Assembly (NCBI GenBank): GCA_951802425.1
Contig: OX637794.1
Location: 496,001-560,000 of the forward strand
DNA length: 64,000 nt
Reading direction: 5' to 3'
Origin: Clavaria fumosa
Lineage: Eukaryota; Basidiomycota; Agaricomycetes; Agaricales; Clavariaceae
Positions within the stretch are counted from its first letter, which is position 1. Every line of letters begins with the position of its first letter. Below the pieces are notes generated by a model. That model ran no database searches, had not been told where the DNA came from, and worked only from the letters and a program-made list of their open reading frames with translations. Made by a program: the position numbers and the translations under genes. Of the stretch, positions 21,728 to 32,062 are shown in pieces.

Positions 21728-22495
21728 ACTGCATCTCTTCTCCAAAACCCTGCTCCTGAGTAGGAGCTGACAGGGACTGTTGTTGCTGTTGTTGCTGGGC
21801 CGCTGGGGTGCCAGCAAGCACACTCTCTCTCTCATATATCACAAGCCTGTTGCAAAGCAGGGCCAGTTCGTTCTCATATTCTTCCACTTCCAGTGGTGCA
21901 GGGGCCATTGCGCAAATCTGTGGCCTCAGGACATAGGGGCAGGTGTCCAGGAGGTGGCAGTTCCAGGCCATGTGACCCACCTGGCCACAATGGAAGCATC
22001 GACGCTCAGCAGCAGGAGCATGCATCTGGTCCATGATCATCTGGTCACTGGCACCAGCAGGACAGGGCAAGATCTGAAGAGCAGGGGTATGTTGCTGCTG
22101 CTGCAGGGCAAAGGGGAAGCGAGGTACGGGTCATGGGGGCATCGGGTTCGGGTAACGTGGGGGTGTAGGGAGTGGGCATGGCTGCTGGAATTGGGGTGGG
22201 GCAGGGCATCCAGCATTCTGCTCACACACAATCGCATCGAGTCTCCTTTGTTGGGCATCCAATCGCTTGACCAGTTCCTTCCACTCAACATATGTAGTTG
22301 ACACTGTAGATGCGAGTAGTGAGCCTCCTGTTGAGGTTCAATTCCAGCCAGTGCACCAGAATGTCAGAGTCTCCAGTCACATCTAAGTCGGCCTTTTGCA
22401 TCAAGGTTTCGAATTGAGCAAAGAATTCTGCGGCCTCCAGGGGGCCTTGTTTCAACTTCGCTATGTCATTGAGGGCAGTCGCGGTAATGTTGGGG
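21728..22495 (-). pseudogene. Element C gag, C-terminal part with zinc knuckle
   Basis: The minus strand gives EAAEFFAQFETLMQKADLD near 22420 and a zinc knuckle CFHCGQVGHMAWNC (CX2CX4HX4C) near 21990, then a Gln-rich stretch near 21790. The 5' half of the gene lies on the far side of element D, at 37294-37560. Confidence 0.8.
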
Positions 22496-22816
22496 TGTTA
22501 GACTTTCACCACATCACCCCCTTTTTCTACTCTTCACACCATGCACACACCCTTCCCCCTCACATATCACATGCCGCATGCTCTCCCCCCTTCTATCCCA
22601 TCACTATGACTCATGCCGCACCTCGCTGTCTACACATGTCGGTTCCTCTCCATTGTGACTCATTGTGACTCATACCCTTGTATGTATATAAAGTAGCCAT
22701 GCAAGTAACAACCTCCTTAGGTTGTTACTTCCTATCGCATCATCGGTTTGCTTCCATTCGGCCGACTCTACCTAAGTCCCTCGGATACCTGGGAGTCAAC
22801 CCGACATTTGTTGACA
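22496..22816 (+). repeat. 5' LTR of element D (321 bp)
   Basis: TGTTAGACTTTCACCACATC to catttgttgaca. It is nearly identical to the 3' copy, with differences such as cccgacat/cctgacat and tgtatgtatataa/tgtacatataa. A TATA-like tatataaagtag lies near 22684. Confidence 0.92.
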
Positions 22817-23478
22817 AGTAACAACCTCTCCCCCGCCTACCTCCTCACGGACCTAGGCACCCACACCCCTGCCCGAGCCGAAGCAAGGCTCGCGTATTCG
22901 GAGAAGACACCCTGGCACGCTTTTGGACAGCATACGAACGATCCATCAGGAGGAGAGCCCTCCTTGGACTAGACCAAGACACTGATTTTGAACAATTGAC
23001 GCCACCGAGCACCCTGTATCGAGCTTACGAAAGCTTTCAGTATCCGAGACATTCCGAGGCTGCCCAATTGGCACCCCACTACCATTTTGCTATGAGAAGA
23101 ATCTTCGTGCCGCAGGACTTTGCACGAAACAACCCGTTGACCATCGAACACGCCCCCGAGTGGCAAACATTCCGAAGAACGCTCACACAGAAGCTACAAG
23201 CAGTAGCTGACGAACAGAAACACACAGACGGAGATACGGAGTTCCTCCAAGGAGACGAGGATTTTACAGACTTCGCTAGCGAGAGTGACTATCAGAGCGC
23301 TCTTGAAGAACTCGAGGAACCTACGCATTTGTCTGTTGCGACGCAGACCAACGAAGCACCCCCTACACACCGATCCACTGAGGCCCAGATGGACCTTACC
23401 TTCGCCGGATTTCAAGACCGCTTACGTGTCGATATTTTCCAAGACCCGCCTCGAATCTACCTGGAAGAGTTAGATTGA
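22817..23478 (+). CDS. Element D pre-gag reading frame
   Basis: A frame open from about 22900 (GDTLARFWTAYERS) through 23478 precedes gag. It yields a hydrophilic protein of about 190 residues with TPPSTLYRAYESFQYPRH, an acidic middle (FLQGDEDFTDFASESDY) and HLSVATQTNEAP. Its start codon is unclear; the first ATG-like choice near 22996 lies inside the open frame. Element C has a counterpart before its gag with VHISVEIQTELS, so the frame seems shared by this lineage. No known domain was recognised. It could be an N-terminal gag extension or a separate protein. Confidence 0.5.
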
Positions 23479-23482
23479 AGAC

Positions 23483-24720
23483 ATGGCCGATGTAGCCCCC
23501 AATGCTGTTCCCGAACCCCCTGCCGCACCCGCAGCGGCACCCATTACGCTCGCCTTGAAGATCGCCCCCTATGACGGAAACAGAGAAAGCTTCCAGACCT
23601 TTCTCAGGAGCCTACACCTGGAATTCTGAGTAAATGCCCACAAATACCCGACCGATTTCCTCAAGGTAGTGTTCACCTTGAGCAACATGACAGAAGGCTA
23701 CGCTGCCGAGTGGGCCAACCAAGCTGCTACAGTGCTGTTGGAAGATGGAAGCGAGGACGTTATCTGGGCAACTTTTGAGGCAAGAATGAGGGAAGTGTTC
23801 GCCCCGATCGAAGACCAGGCGCTTGCAGTACACAAGCTAAACTTCTTCAGACAAATACAAATGGACATGGCCCAATTCTTCCAGAAGTTCGAGACCCTCA
23901 TGAGCCAAGCTGGCTAGGAGGAGGAGACCCACTGGAACGTCATACACACCCTATTGATGAGGGCCGTGCATCCCAAATTACTGGAAAGGGTTCTCGCCTG
24001 CGCCAAGCAACCCGCAGACTACCAGGCCTTCCGAGTGTTAACCATATGCCTGGACAGGCAGCATCAACTTTACACAGCAGTCCAGAGAGAAATGAGGATG
24101 CAGACAGGAGCCCCCCCGGCTTGGAACCGGCCTGCACAACGCCAACCACCGCACAACCGTTTTTGGCGCTCGCCACAGTGGCAGCCCCAACCCATGCACC
24201 AGGTCCCAGCCCAGGGAGGCCAGCAGCAGCAGCAACAGCAACGCACGCAGTGGCAACAGCAACCACAGCAACAACAACAGGCAATGCCTGTTAGACAATG
24301 GAATACACAAGGACCACCTGGTACCAGGCAGGGCACCCCGATGGATACGAGCCGAGGAGCGGGGCCCTGACGCCCCCTCATCTGTTACAACTGCGGCCAA
24401 GTGGGCCACCCAGCACGATTATGCCCAGAACCACCCCAACGCCGCACTGTTCCACGCCAACAAGCCAGAGCGGGGAACGCCTACGAATTACGTTCCCCCC
24501 CCCGGATATTACACACCGCCTCCCTTCTCCCCCTTTCCTGTCCCCGCATATCCCGCTTCGCATCCAGCGTCCCTAACGTCATTCAACCCCTCATACGCAG
24601 CTACGAGCATCGGGCAAAATGACTATGAGGAGATGGAAAACCGAATTGCGCAATTACGTGACGAATTGGATATCGCAAGGCGCCCCCAAACCCGGGCCCA
24701 GGGCCCTCGACTGAAACAAC
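23483..24720 (+). pseudogene. Element D gag with three nonsense codons
   Basis: The frame starts ATG at 23483 (MADVAPNAVPEPPAAPAA), with APYDGNRESFQTFLRSLHLEF typical of Retrotrans_gag. TGA at 23627, TAG at 23915 and TGA at 24368 interrupt one otherwise continuous frame. A Gln-rich stretch (24220-24290) precedes a zinc knuckle CYNCGQVGHPARLC. The element C gag start reads very similarly (IAPFDGNKKNFRTFLRSL). Confidence 0.85.
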
Positions 24721-24978
24721 AACGAATAATGGACAACAGGATTTTCAGGGCAGATCCACTTAAGTGCTAAAGTAGGATCCATGTATATTGTTCCCGCCCG
24801 TCGACACCATGTAAACCAAATTGCCAATGACAAGCCGTTGTTTCCTTTGCCAAAAGAGGCTGAGAGGGCTAAGCACACCCTCAAGGACCTCACCTCTAAG
24901 AAGCTCCCAGGATATAATGATGATGTGGACTGGGACACCGATCCCAGGACCACATATGGGAGAGGAGGAGAATGACAA

Positions 24979-26918
24979 TTGGATATGCCAGGATTTATAA
25001 CTACACTGGACACCAAAGAGACCTACGACATCAAACTGTTAGTTGACTCTGGCTGCACAATGTCTGTTATGGACCTGGAGTGGGCCGTCGCTAGGAAAAT
25101 AAACCTCACGAAACTCGAAACTCCTATAATATTCAAGAATATCGATGGGACCACAAATGTATCAGGGGCCTTCAAGCATTCGGTAGCCCTGCGACTCAAC
25201 ATTGGAGGTCACGTTGAAATCAAACAGTTTCTATTGGGACGAGTTACCGGCCACCCGGCGATTCTGGGGCATGATTGGCTCCGTTACCATAACCCTAATA
25301 TCTGGTGGTTTGAAAAGTACATCCACTTCGACAAGTGCAAAAAGAAAGACTGTCACATTGTGGATTACGGCTATGGCTTTCGAAGCCTACACGATACAAC
25401 AACCACACCCGATTGGAAGGCCCTATACCCCCTGGTGTTTGCTGGGAAGACTGGCCAGAAGCTACCCAAATCTCTACTGGGAATCGACTACGAAATCAAG
25501 TTCAAAAACGACCCCAGTTTCTTGCGTTCGAAAGTCTACCTGCTTACCAACAGGGAAGATGAGGCGTTGAGGGTGTGGCTCAAAGAAAATTTAGAGAATG
25601 GACGGTTAGTGTGGGGAGAATCAGACTATGTTAGTCCCATCTTCTTCAAAGACGAAGGAGACAAATTGCGACCCATTATCGACTATAACGGCTCAACTCG
25701 TTCTGCGTAAAAGACATATACCCGCTACCTAGGATCGACGAGACTGTGGCAAGCCTAAAGAAGGCTAAGGTGTTCACAAGTGTCGACGTGGAATGGGGCT
25801 ACTGGAACGTCGCAATGGCCAAATGGGCACAACACCTTGCCGCAATAATCACCAAATACAGCACGGTATGGCCCACCGTCATGCAGTTCGGACTAATGAA
25901 TGCCCCATCGGTCTTCCAAAGGAGAATGAACTACATTCTTCATACGCTAGTAGCCACTGGAAAGGTATTCATATACATCGATGACATCCTTGTAGCAACA
26001 GAGACGATCAAAGAACACCGACGCCTACTACACGAAGTATTCAAGATACTCCAAGAAAATGACCTGTGCGTCCGAGAGTCGAAGTGCAAAATAGAACAGT
26101 CAGAGGTCACGTTCCTAGGACTGCTCATTTCAGAAGGAAGAATTCGACACTCGCCCAAGAAGTGCAGGGGAATAGCCGACTGGCCTGTGCCGAAGAACAA
26201 ACATGCTCTTCAAAAGGGAATCGGGCTGTTAAATTACTTCCGAAGGTTTATACAGGGATTCGCCACTATCGCCAAGCCACTCTACGAACTACTGAGCGAC
26301 AACACGCCATATATCTGGACGGACTGACAAGAACGTGCCTGGAAGCGCCTAATCGATATACTACAGAGTGATGTAGTGGTGGCAATCCCACAAGATAATG
26401 GCAAATGGAAAATGGAAGTAGATGCAAGTAATTATGTGACTGGGGGAGTACTGTCCCAACAACAGCCTGACGGTGTCTGGCGACCGATAGACTTTATTTC
26501 AAAAACCTTCTCCCCAGCGGAGATGAATTATGCAACATATGACAAAGAATTCTTGGCGATCATCCGAGGACTAGAAGAGTGGCGCCATTACCTATTGGGC
26601 GCCAAGGACCCCTTTGAAATCCACACTGATCATGCAAACCTTCAATACTTCCAGAAAAGTCAAAAACTCAACCCTAGACAAACACGATGGCATTCAAAGC
26701 TACAGTGCTTCAACTTTGAAGTAAAGTACAAACCAGGAAAGACAAACATGAAAGCGGACGCACTCTCCCGACGACCAGACCACTGGGAGGGAACAGACAA
26801 ATATGAAAAACCCACAGTACAGGTTTTCCCCACCCACCGTCTTGCCACATTGCTAATCCCTGAACCAACAATCGACCAAATGCTTCTAGAGGCACACGCA
26901 AACACTATACCGCTGTAA
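24979..26918 (+). pseudogene. Element D protease, reverse transcriptase and RNase H
   Basis: Protease active site LLVDSGCTMSVMDLEW lies near residue 25 of the 24979 frame, followed by HPAILGHDWLRYHNP. RT follows after a frame break near 25690: MQFGLMNAPSVFQRRMNYIL and the catalytic YIDD in VFIYIDDILVATE. A TGA at 26325 separates RNase H (KMEVDASNYVTGGVLSQQ, MNYATYDKEFLAIIRGLEEW). The frame runs into the LTR of element E at 26914 and resumes at 34674. Confidence 0.88.
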
Positions 26919-27831
26919 GGACCATATGCGATCTAAACACGGAAACATGACAGATACCGACTATCCGGATGTTTTGCGATCCAAAGAAATTACGTGCGAT
27001 ACGAACCGATAACGATCCGACACCGTCCGATAACGACCGATAGTATCCGATACATGTCCGATGTCGGACACTTCGGTCTTCAATCCCCCGTGACGATCAC
27101 AGCCCACCGCTCTCACACACCGCCCACGCCTCTCTATTTCACCTCTCCAGCACGGTCAGCGCTCGACATACACACTATTCCATTCCCATTCCTTTATTTC
27201 ATATACCATGCTGTAAATTTCATATTATGATCCCTTTCAACCATTCAATCGTTTAAACGTTTCAAACCCTTTGCAGTACCTTGTCCATTGTTCTTAGTAC
27301 CCCTTTGCTGTACCAGCCCCACTTTCCTTCAGTTTATGAGCGGTCCGGACATTTGCTAGTTATCGGACATTTCATTCCTCCGAGCTACTCATTTCCCTTG
27401 TGATATAACTCCTTCATGTAACCCTTCACGTGACATGGCGCTGTTCCATGTGTTTTCCGGACATTTCCGTACATTCCAATTTGCTGTACTTACAGAACTG
27501 TACTTAAGTACACTCCGGACCTCTCTGAAATACAGCTTTCTGAACCCCTTCTCTCTGTTAGAAACCTCACCTAAGCTCACCCGTCGTCGCAACCTTCGAT
27601 CCGCTGGCCTCCGTCGTTGCCGGCCCTTCGTCTTATCGCACCATCCTTATCGGATTTTATCGGACACATAGCAGAATATCCCGGACACCGTATATTTCTA
27701 TTTCTCACATATTTTGAATTCATACTCCACATCCTCAAGGGTGTTTGGTGAATCTCTAACGCCTTACAGGAACCCCTGAAGGACTTGACTGTAATCAAGC
27801 AGTTGCAGCAAGAACCGTAATACCCACTACA
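26914..27831 (+). repeat. 5' LTR of element E (918 bp)
   Basis: Starts TGTAAGGACCATATGCG and ends ACCCACTACA. About 26962-27077 holds ten or so CCG/CGG triplets, many as tCCGATa (ccgataacgatccgacacc, gtccgataacgaccgata, tgtccgatgtcggac). The downstream part is pyrimidine-rich. Confidence 0.95.
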
Positions 27832-27835
27832 ATTC

Positions 27836-27849
27836 TGGAGCCCACCGCG
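27836..27849 (+). promoter_or_regulatory. Primer binding site of element E
   Basis: TGGAGCCCACCGCG starts four bases after the 5' LTR and is shared with element B. The TGG start fits a tRNA 3' CCA end. Confidence 0.6.
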
Positions 27850-28220
27850 AGGGGTTCAACAAGACGTCTTCACTACCACCCTCAAGGATTCCCAGAGGCT
27901 CATCCGCTCCTCAGCCTCGACGCTCCGAACGCCTGAGAAGTCGAAACCCGAATCCGATCACAGAACCACCGCCCTCCGAACCCCCCGGAGAAGTAATTGA
28001 AACTTCCCACCTTCTTCCATCGGACATTCCCAGTATCTCATCCATTGTCTACTCCCACACGAGTTTCACCACTCCGGATCCCTCACTACCACAGACCTTC
28101 GAACAACCACACTCACCGCTTACACCACTTCCCCTTGAACCAGACATCCTTCATTTCCCGCCCGAAACACCTCAGAATTCACCAGACGAAGTTCACTCAC
28201 CGCCCCACGCACCAATACAA

Positions 28221-30218
28221 ATGGCCAACCAACCGAGATATCCGCTCCGTGGCGCCCACGGGGCCCCTGCCTTTGACGGAGTACCGACACACCTCAACCG
28301 GTACTTCGAGGACATCGACATCGTGCTCACCGGCGTCAACCCGGACGTTCCAGAACCCGATTTAATTCGGTACGCCAAGCACTATCTCGACACCGATACG
28401 TGTCTCCTCTGGGAGACTCTTTCACCTGACCCGGACCCGGTATGGACGTGGGATACCTTCAAAGCGGCCGTCCGACGACTTTATCCAGGATCTGATGGAG
28501 GTCGCTTATTTTCCGTCGCCGACCTGGACTGTTTCATATCGGACTCGGCCCAAAAGGGAGTTTACACGCGCGCAGAACACGGAGAATACTATCGGGACTT
28601 TCTCCGGATCACCTCGCACTTGATCACATCACAGCGTATGTCCACAAATGACAGGAACCGACTTTACATCCTCGGATTTGGGGATCATACAAGGCGTCGG
28701 ATCGAAAGCCGACTCGCTATCATACTACCAAACCACCATCCGGAGGATCCTTACCCCATGAATGAAGTACATGGTGCAGCTGAATTTCTTCTCTCCTCGA
28801 CGTCCCCCCACTCTGCGACAACCGATCAACTTTCCGGACCCGTCCGTCTCGCATCTTCAGCCCCCGGGAGAGAAACGAAACCGGTAGTCAAGAAGGAAGA
28901 ATTTGATATGTCCGCAGCATGGGCAACATTCGCTTCCACAATGGCTCGCCTGGAATCGATTTTGACAGCCCAATCTCTCGAACCGGCAAGACACTCCGCT
29001 CCCCGGACAACGAACTCTCCCGCAGGCCGGACGTGTAATTTCTGTTCGGAAATAGGTCATTTTGTTAGTGCCTGTCCGAAGGCCCTCGAATACATTAAGT
29101 CCGGCAAATGTATACGGAACACAGAAGGCAGGATTTGTCTCCCCTCCGGACGATATTTGCCAGGCACTATCTCAGGGAACAACCTATCCGAGCGCTTCGA
29201 CAAGTACTACGCTACATACCAATCCCAGAACACGCAACCGGCGACAACCGCGGTATTTGAAGCACAGCCGATCGGACAATCCGCTCACCCCCCGGACATG
29301 GAAGACGATTCGGACGAGGAAGATGACGAGAATACCGTGTTGGAAAACATGGTCCGCACCTTTGCAAACGATGTCGCGAAGAAAGTAGACAAGGGCAAAA
29401 GGAAAGCACCCACACCCAGGAATACCGATCCTCAGCCATCTAGGTTACCGCCCCCACCCGCCGTTGTTATTACGCCGCCTCAGGTCACTCGTCCATCAAA
29501 GCCGGAGAAAATCGAACGACCCGACGTCCAGTACCATTACCAAGCTCCGATCGAAAATCCGGTAACCGTTCAACAAGTATTCGATCGCGCACTCGACATG
29601 CCAGTCCGCGTCACACCTCGCGAACTACTCGCCATTTCCGGAGACATCCGCAAAAAGATGAAGGATGTGGTTACCGCTCGTCGCGTTCCGGTCACCGCGT
29701 CCGTCGTACAGGATACGCTCTATACAAACATTACGGTCCCGGACACCTCCGATCTTGTTGTCGCCGTCGACGCTGCTCCACTCCGCATCGTAGAAGGGAT
29801 ATTGGACAACCGGATCGCCGCGGAGTGCCTGCTCGACCAAGGCAGCTCAATCGTGGCAATGCGAAGAGACGTTTGGGAGAAACTCGGCAACCCACTACAC
29901 TCCGAGAACGTTATTCACATGGAATCCTCTCATGGCACCATCGCTCCGACCCTCGGACTCATCAAGAATTTCCCCCTACAGATCGGTCCGTGCACATTCC
30001 ATGTTCAAATGCAAGTAGCAGACACGTTGCCCTGCGAGGTTCTTGTCGGACGACCGTTTTTCATGTTAACCGGTTCCCAAACGATTGACCATCCCCACGG
30101 GGCCCAGGACCTTATTCTCAACGATCCAAACACCGGAGAAAGAATCATAGTGCCAACGAAGGAGCGAATCCCGATCCGCAAATCCTTGAAGAACAAGAAA
30201 CCGCATCCGGATTTTTGA
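28221..30218 (+). CDS. Element E gag-protease polyprotein (665 aa)
   Basis: This intact frame starts MANQPRYPLRGAHGAP. It is open further upstream to 27864, where element B has ATG but E has ACG, so E either uses this internal ATG or a non-AUG start. Order: capsid-like region (about 1-230, WTWDTFKAAVRRLYPG), linker, zinc knuckle CNFCSEIGHFVSAC (about 273-286), acidic and Lys-rich stretch, and a retropepsin-like domain near 540-640 with CLLDQGSSIVAMRRDVWE. The usual DSG/DTG is DQGS. The frame ends GATTTTTGA, where the pol frame overlaps in -1 register. Confidence 0.9.
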   Translation: MANQPRYPLRGAHGAPAFDGVPTHLNRYFEDIDIVLTGVNPDVPEPDLIRYAKHYLDTDTCLLWETLSPDPDPVWTWDTFKAAVRRLYPGSDGGRLFSVADLDCFISDSAQKGVYTRAEHGEYYRDFLRITSHLITSQRMSTNDRNRLYILGFGDHTRRRIESRLAIILPNHHPEDPYPMNEVHGAAEFLLSSTSPHSATTDQLSGPVRLASSAPGRETKPVVKKEEFDMSAAWATFASTMARLESILTAQSLEPARHSAPRTTNSPAGRTCNFCSEIGHFVSACPKALEYIKSGKCIRNTEGRICLPSGRYLPGTISGNNLSERFDKYYATYQSQNTQPATTAVFEAQPIGQSAHPPDMEDDSDEEDDENTVLENMVRTFANDVAKKVDKGKRKAPTPRNTDPQPSRLPPPPAVVITPPQVTRPSKPEKIERPDVQYHYQAPIENPVTVQQVFDRALDMPVRVTPRELLAISGDIRKKMKDVVTARRVPVTASVVQDTLYTNITVPDTSDLVVAVDAAPLRIVEGILDNRIAAECLLDQGSSIVAMRRDVWEKLGNPLHSENVIHMESSHGTIAPTLGLIKNFPLQIGPCTFHVQMQVADTLPCEVLVGRPFFMLTGSQTIDHPHGAQDLILNDPNTGERIIVPTKERIPIRKSLKNKKPHPDF

Positions 30219-31902
30219 GAGCTGGAGCCTCGAATGTCCGCAAACCAACGGACTTACCTCCGATCAATGCGGACACGGAAGCTATACCCAGATACGAGAC
30301 TCCAGCCATTTTTCCTACTTCCGTTCACGTTCCCTTATCGTTTTCCCTTATAAACCCAGTCTCTCTCGACCCCTTCCCCTGTATCAGTATCTCGGACGTT
30401 TCTCTCGATTCCGCTGATTCCCCAGTCGCTATCGGACGTGAACCGTCGCATCCAAATGTTGCAACCCCCTTGTACAACAAAACCCCCGAAATAAATTCCC
30501 TGTCTACGGACGCCGTTCTTCCAGTTTACTTGGGAAAGAAATATAAGAAAGTCGCGAATCGCGTCAATCCGATCAAAGCGACAGTACCCAAAGAATTCCG
30601 GATTGTCCGACGCCGACACCCGGACCCCCTAGCCGATATGCCAACTCTTCCGACCCATCCCCCCGATTTCACCCCCGGTCTTCGATACACTCAAAACCGG
30701 AAAGACACGCACAACGCCAACCCCACCGGATTCTTATGGCCGGAGGAAGAAAAACTCGTTCACCATCTTATTAAAGCCCAGGAAGACGCCTTCGCTTGGA
30801 AAGAGACCGAAAAAGGACGATTCGACGCAAAATACTTCGATCCGATTATTATCCCGACAGTCGAACATATCCCTTGGATCTTCAAAAATATACCGATTCC
30901 CCCCGGTATTTACGACGAAGTTCTCAAAGTAATCCGAGAAAAGATCGCAGCCGGCGTTTATGAAGAATCCAACTCTTCTTATCGGTCCCAGTGGTTTTGC
31001 GTGTTAAAGAAAGACGGAAAGTCTCTCCGACTCGTGCACAACCTCCAGCCGCTTAACAAAATCACTATCGGCGATTCTGCGGTCCCCCCGATAATGGAGG
31101 TTTTTGCGGAATCATTCGCCGGACGCGGATGTTACGGATCACTCGACCTTTTCGTCTCCTTCGATCAGCGGTCTCTGGACGAACGAAGCCGAGACCTCAC
31201 CACGTTTCAAACCCCTCTCGGAGCAAAACGGCTCACCTGCGTCCCCATGGGATACACCAACGCGACGCAGATTATGCATGGAGACGTCACGCATGTTCTA
31301 CAAGATGAAATTCCGCACGTAACCATCCCATTCGTAGACGATGTAGCGATCAAGGGCCCGGAAACCCGATACGAGCTTCCGGACGGCACCTACGAGACGA
31401 TCCCTGAGAATCCGCAAATACGACGATTTGTTTGGGAGCATTTAAATAACGTCAACCGGGTGCTCCAACGAATCAAGAAAGTCGGAGGAACCTTTAACGG
31501 CAAGAAAACGACAATTTGCGTTCCCGAAGCAGTCGTTACCGGACATACGTGCACATACGAAGGACGAGTTCCGGATGCCTCCAACGTTCAGCGTATCCGG
31601 GACTGGCCTCCTTGCAAAACCCTGACCGATGTCCGATCATTTTTAGGGGTTTGCGGACTACTCCGGATATTCATTAAAAACTACGCCGTACTTGCCCGAC
31701 CTCTTGTCAGTCTAACTCGCAAGGACGTGCCATTCAGATTCGAAAAAGAAGAACAAAACTCGATGGACCGACTCAAACACGCGATTCTGAACTCATCCGC
31801 CATCCGACCAATCGACTACCGCTCCGGACAACCCGTAATCCTCGCCGTCGACTCATCAAATATCGCCGTTGGTTTCGCACTCTTCCAAATTGGAGAAGAT
31901 GG
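30215..31902 (+). CDS. Element E reverse transcriptase, RNase H truncated
   Basis: The pol frame overlaps the gag stop by a few bases in -1 register and lacks an ATG at its start, so expression probably needs frameshifting or reinitiation at the T-run. RT motifs include YRSQWFCVLKKDGKSLRLVH, LDLFVSFDQRSLDERSRDL and the catalytic box FVDD (VTIPFVDDVAIKGPE). The thumb follows with DWPPCKTLTDVRSFLGVC. RNase H starts VILAVDSSNIAVGFALFQIG and ends at a run of 18 A at 31903-31920, where about 2 kb present in B is missing. The frame runs on to 32479 only by chance, through antisense-gene sequence. Confidence 0.88.
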
Positions 31903-32062
31903 AAAAAAAAAAAAAAAAAATCGAAATTTCGGACAAGTCCAAACTTTATACCCGACGTTCTTTCAACCATTTTCTCACATTCTCACATTCCTCACTTATC
32001 CCACACGACATACCATACCAAATAGAAAAAGAAAAACATATATAAAAACAAAAACAAAATAT

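Noticed and set aside
24038..24409. Leu/Cys-rich minus-strand frames opposite element D gag
   Set aside because: They are reverse complements of the Gln-rich (caa/cag) gag segment.
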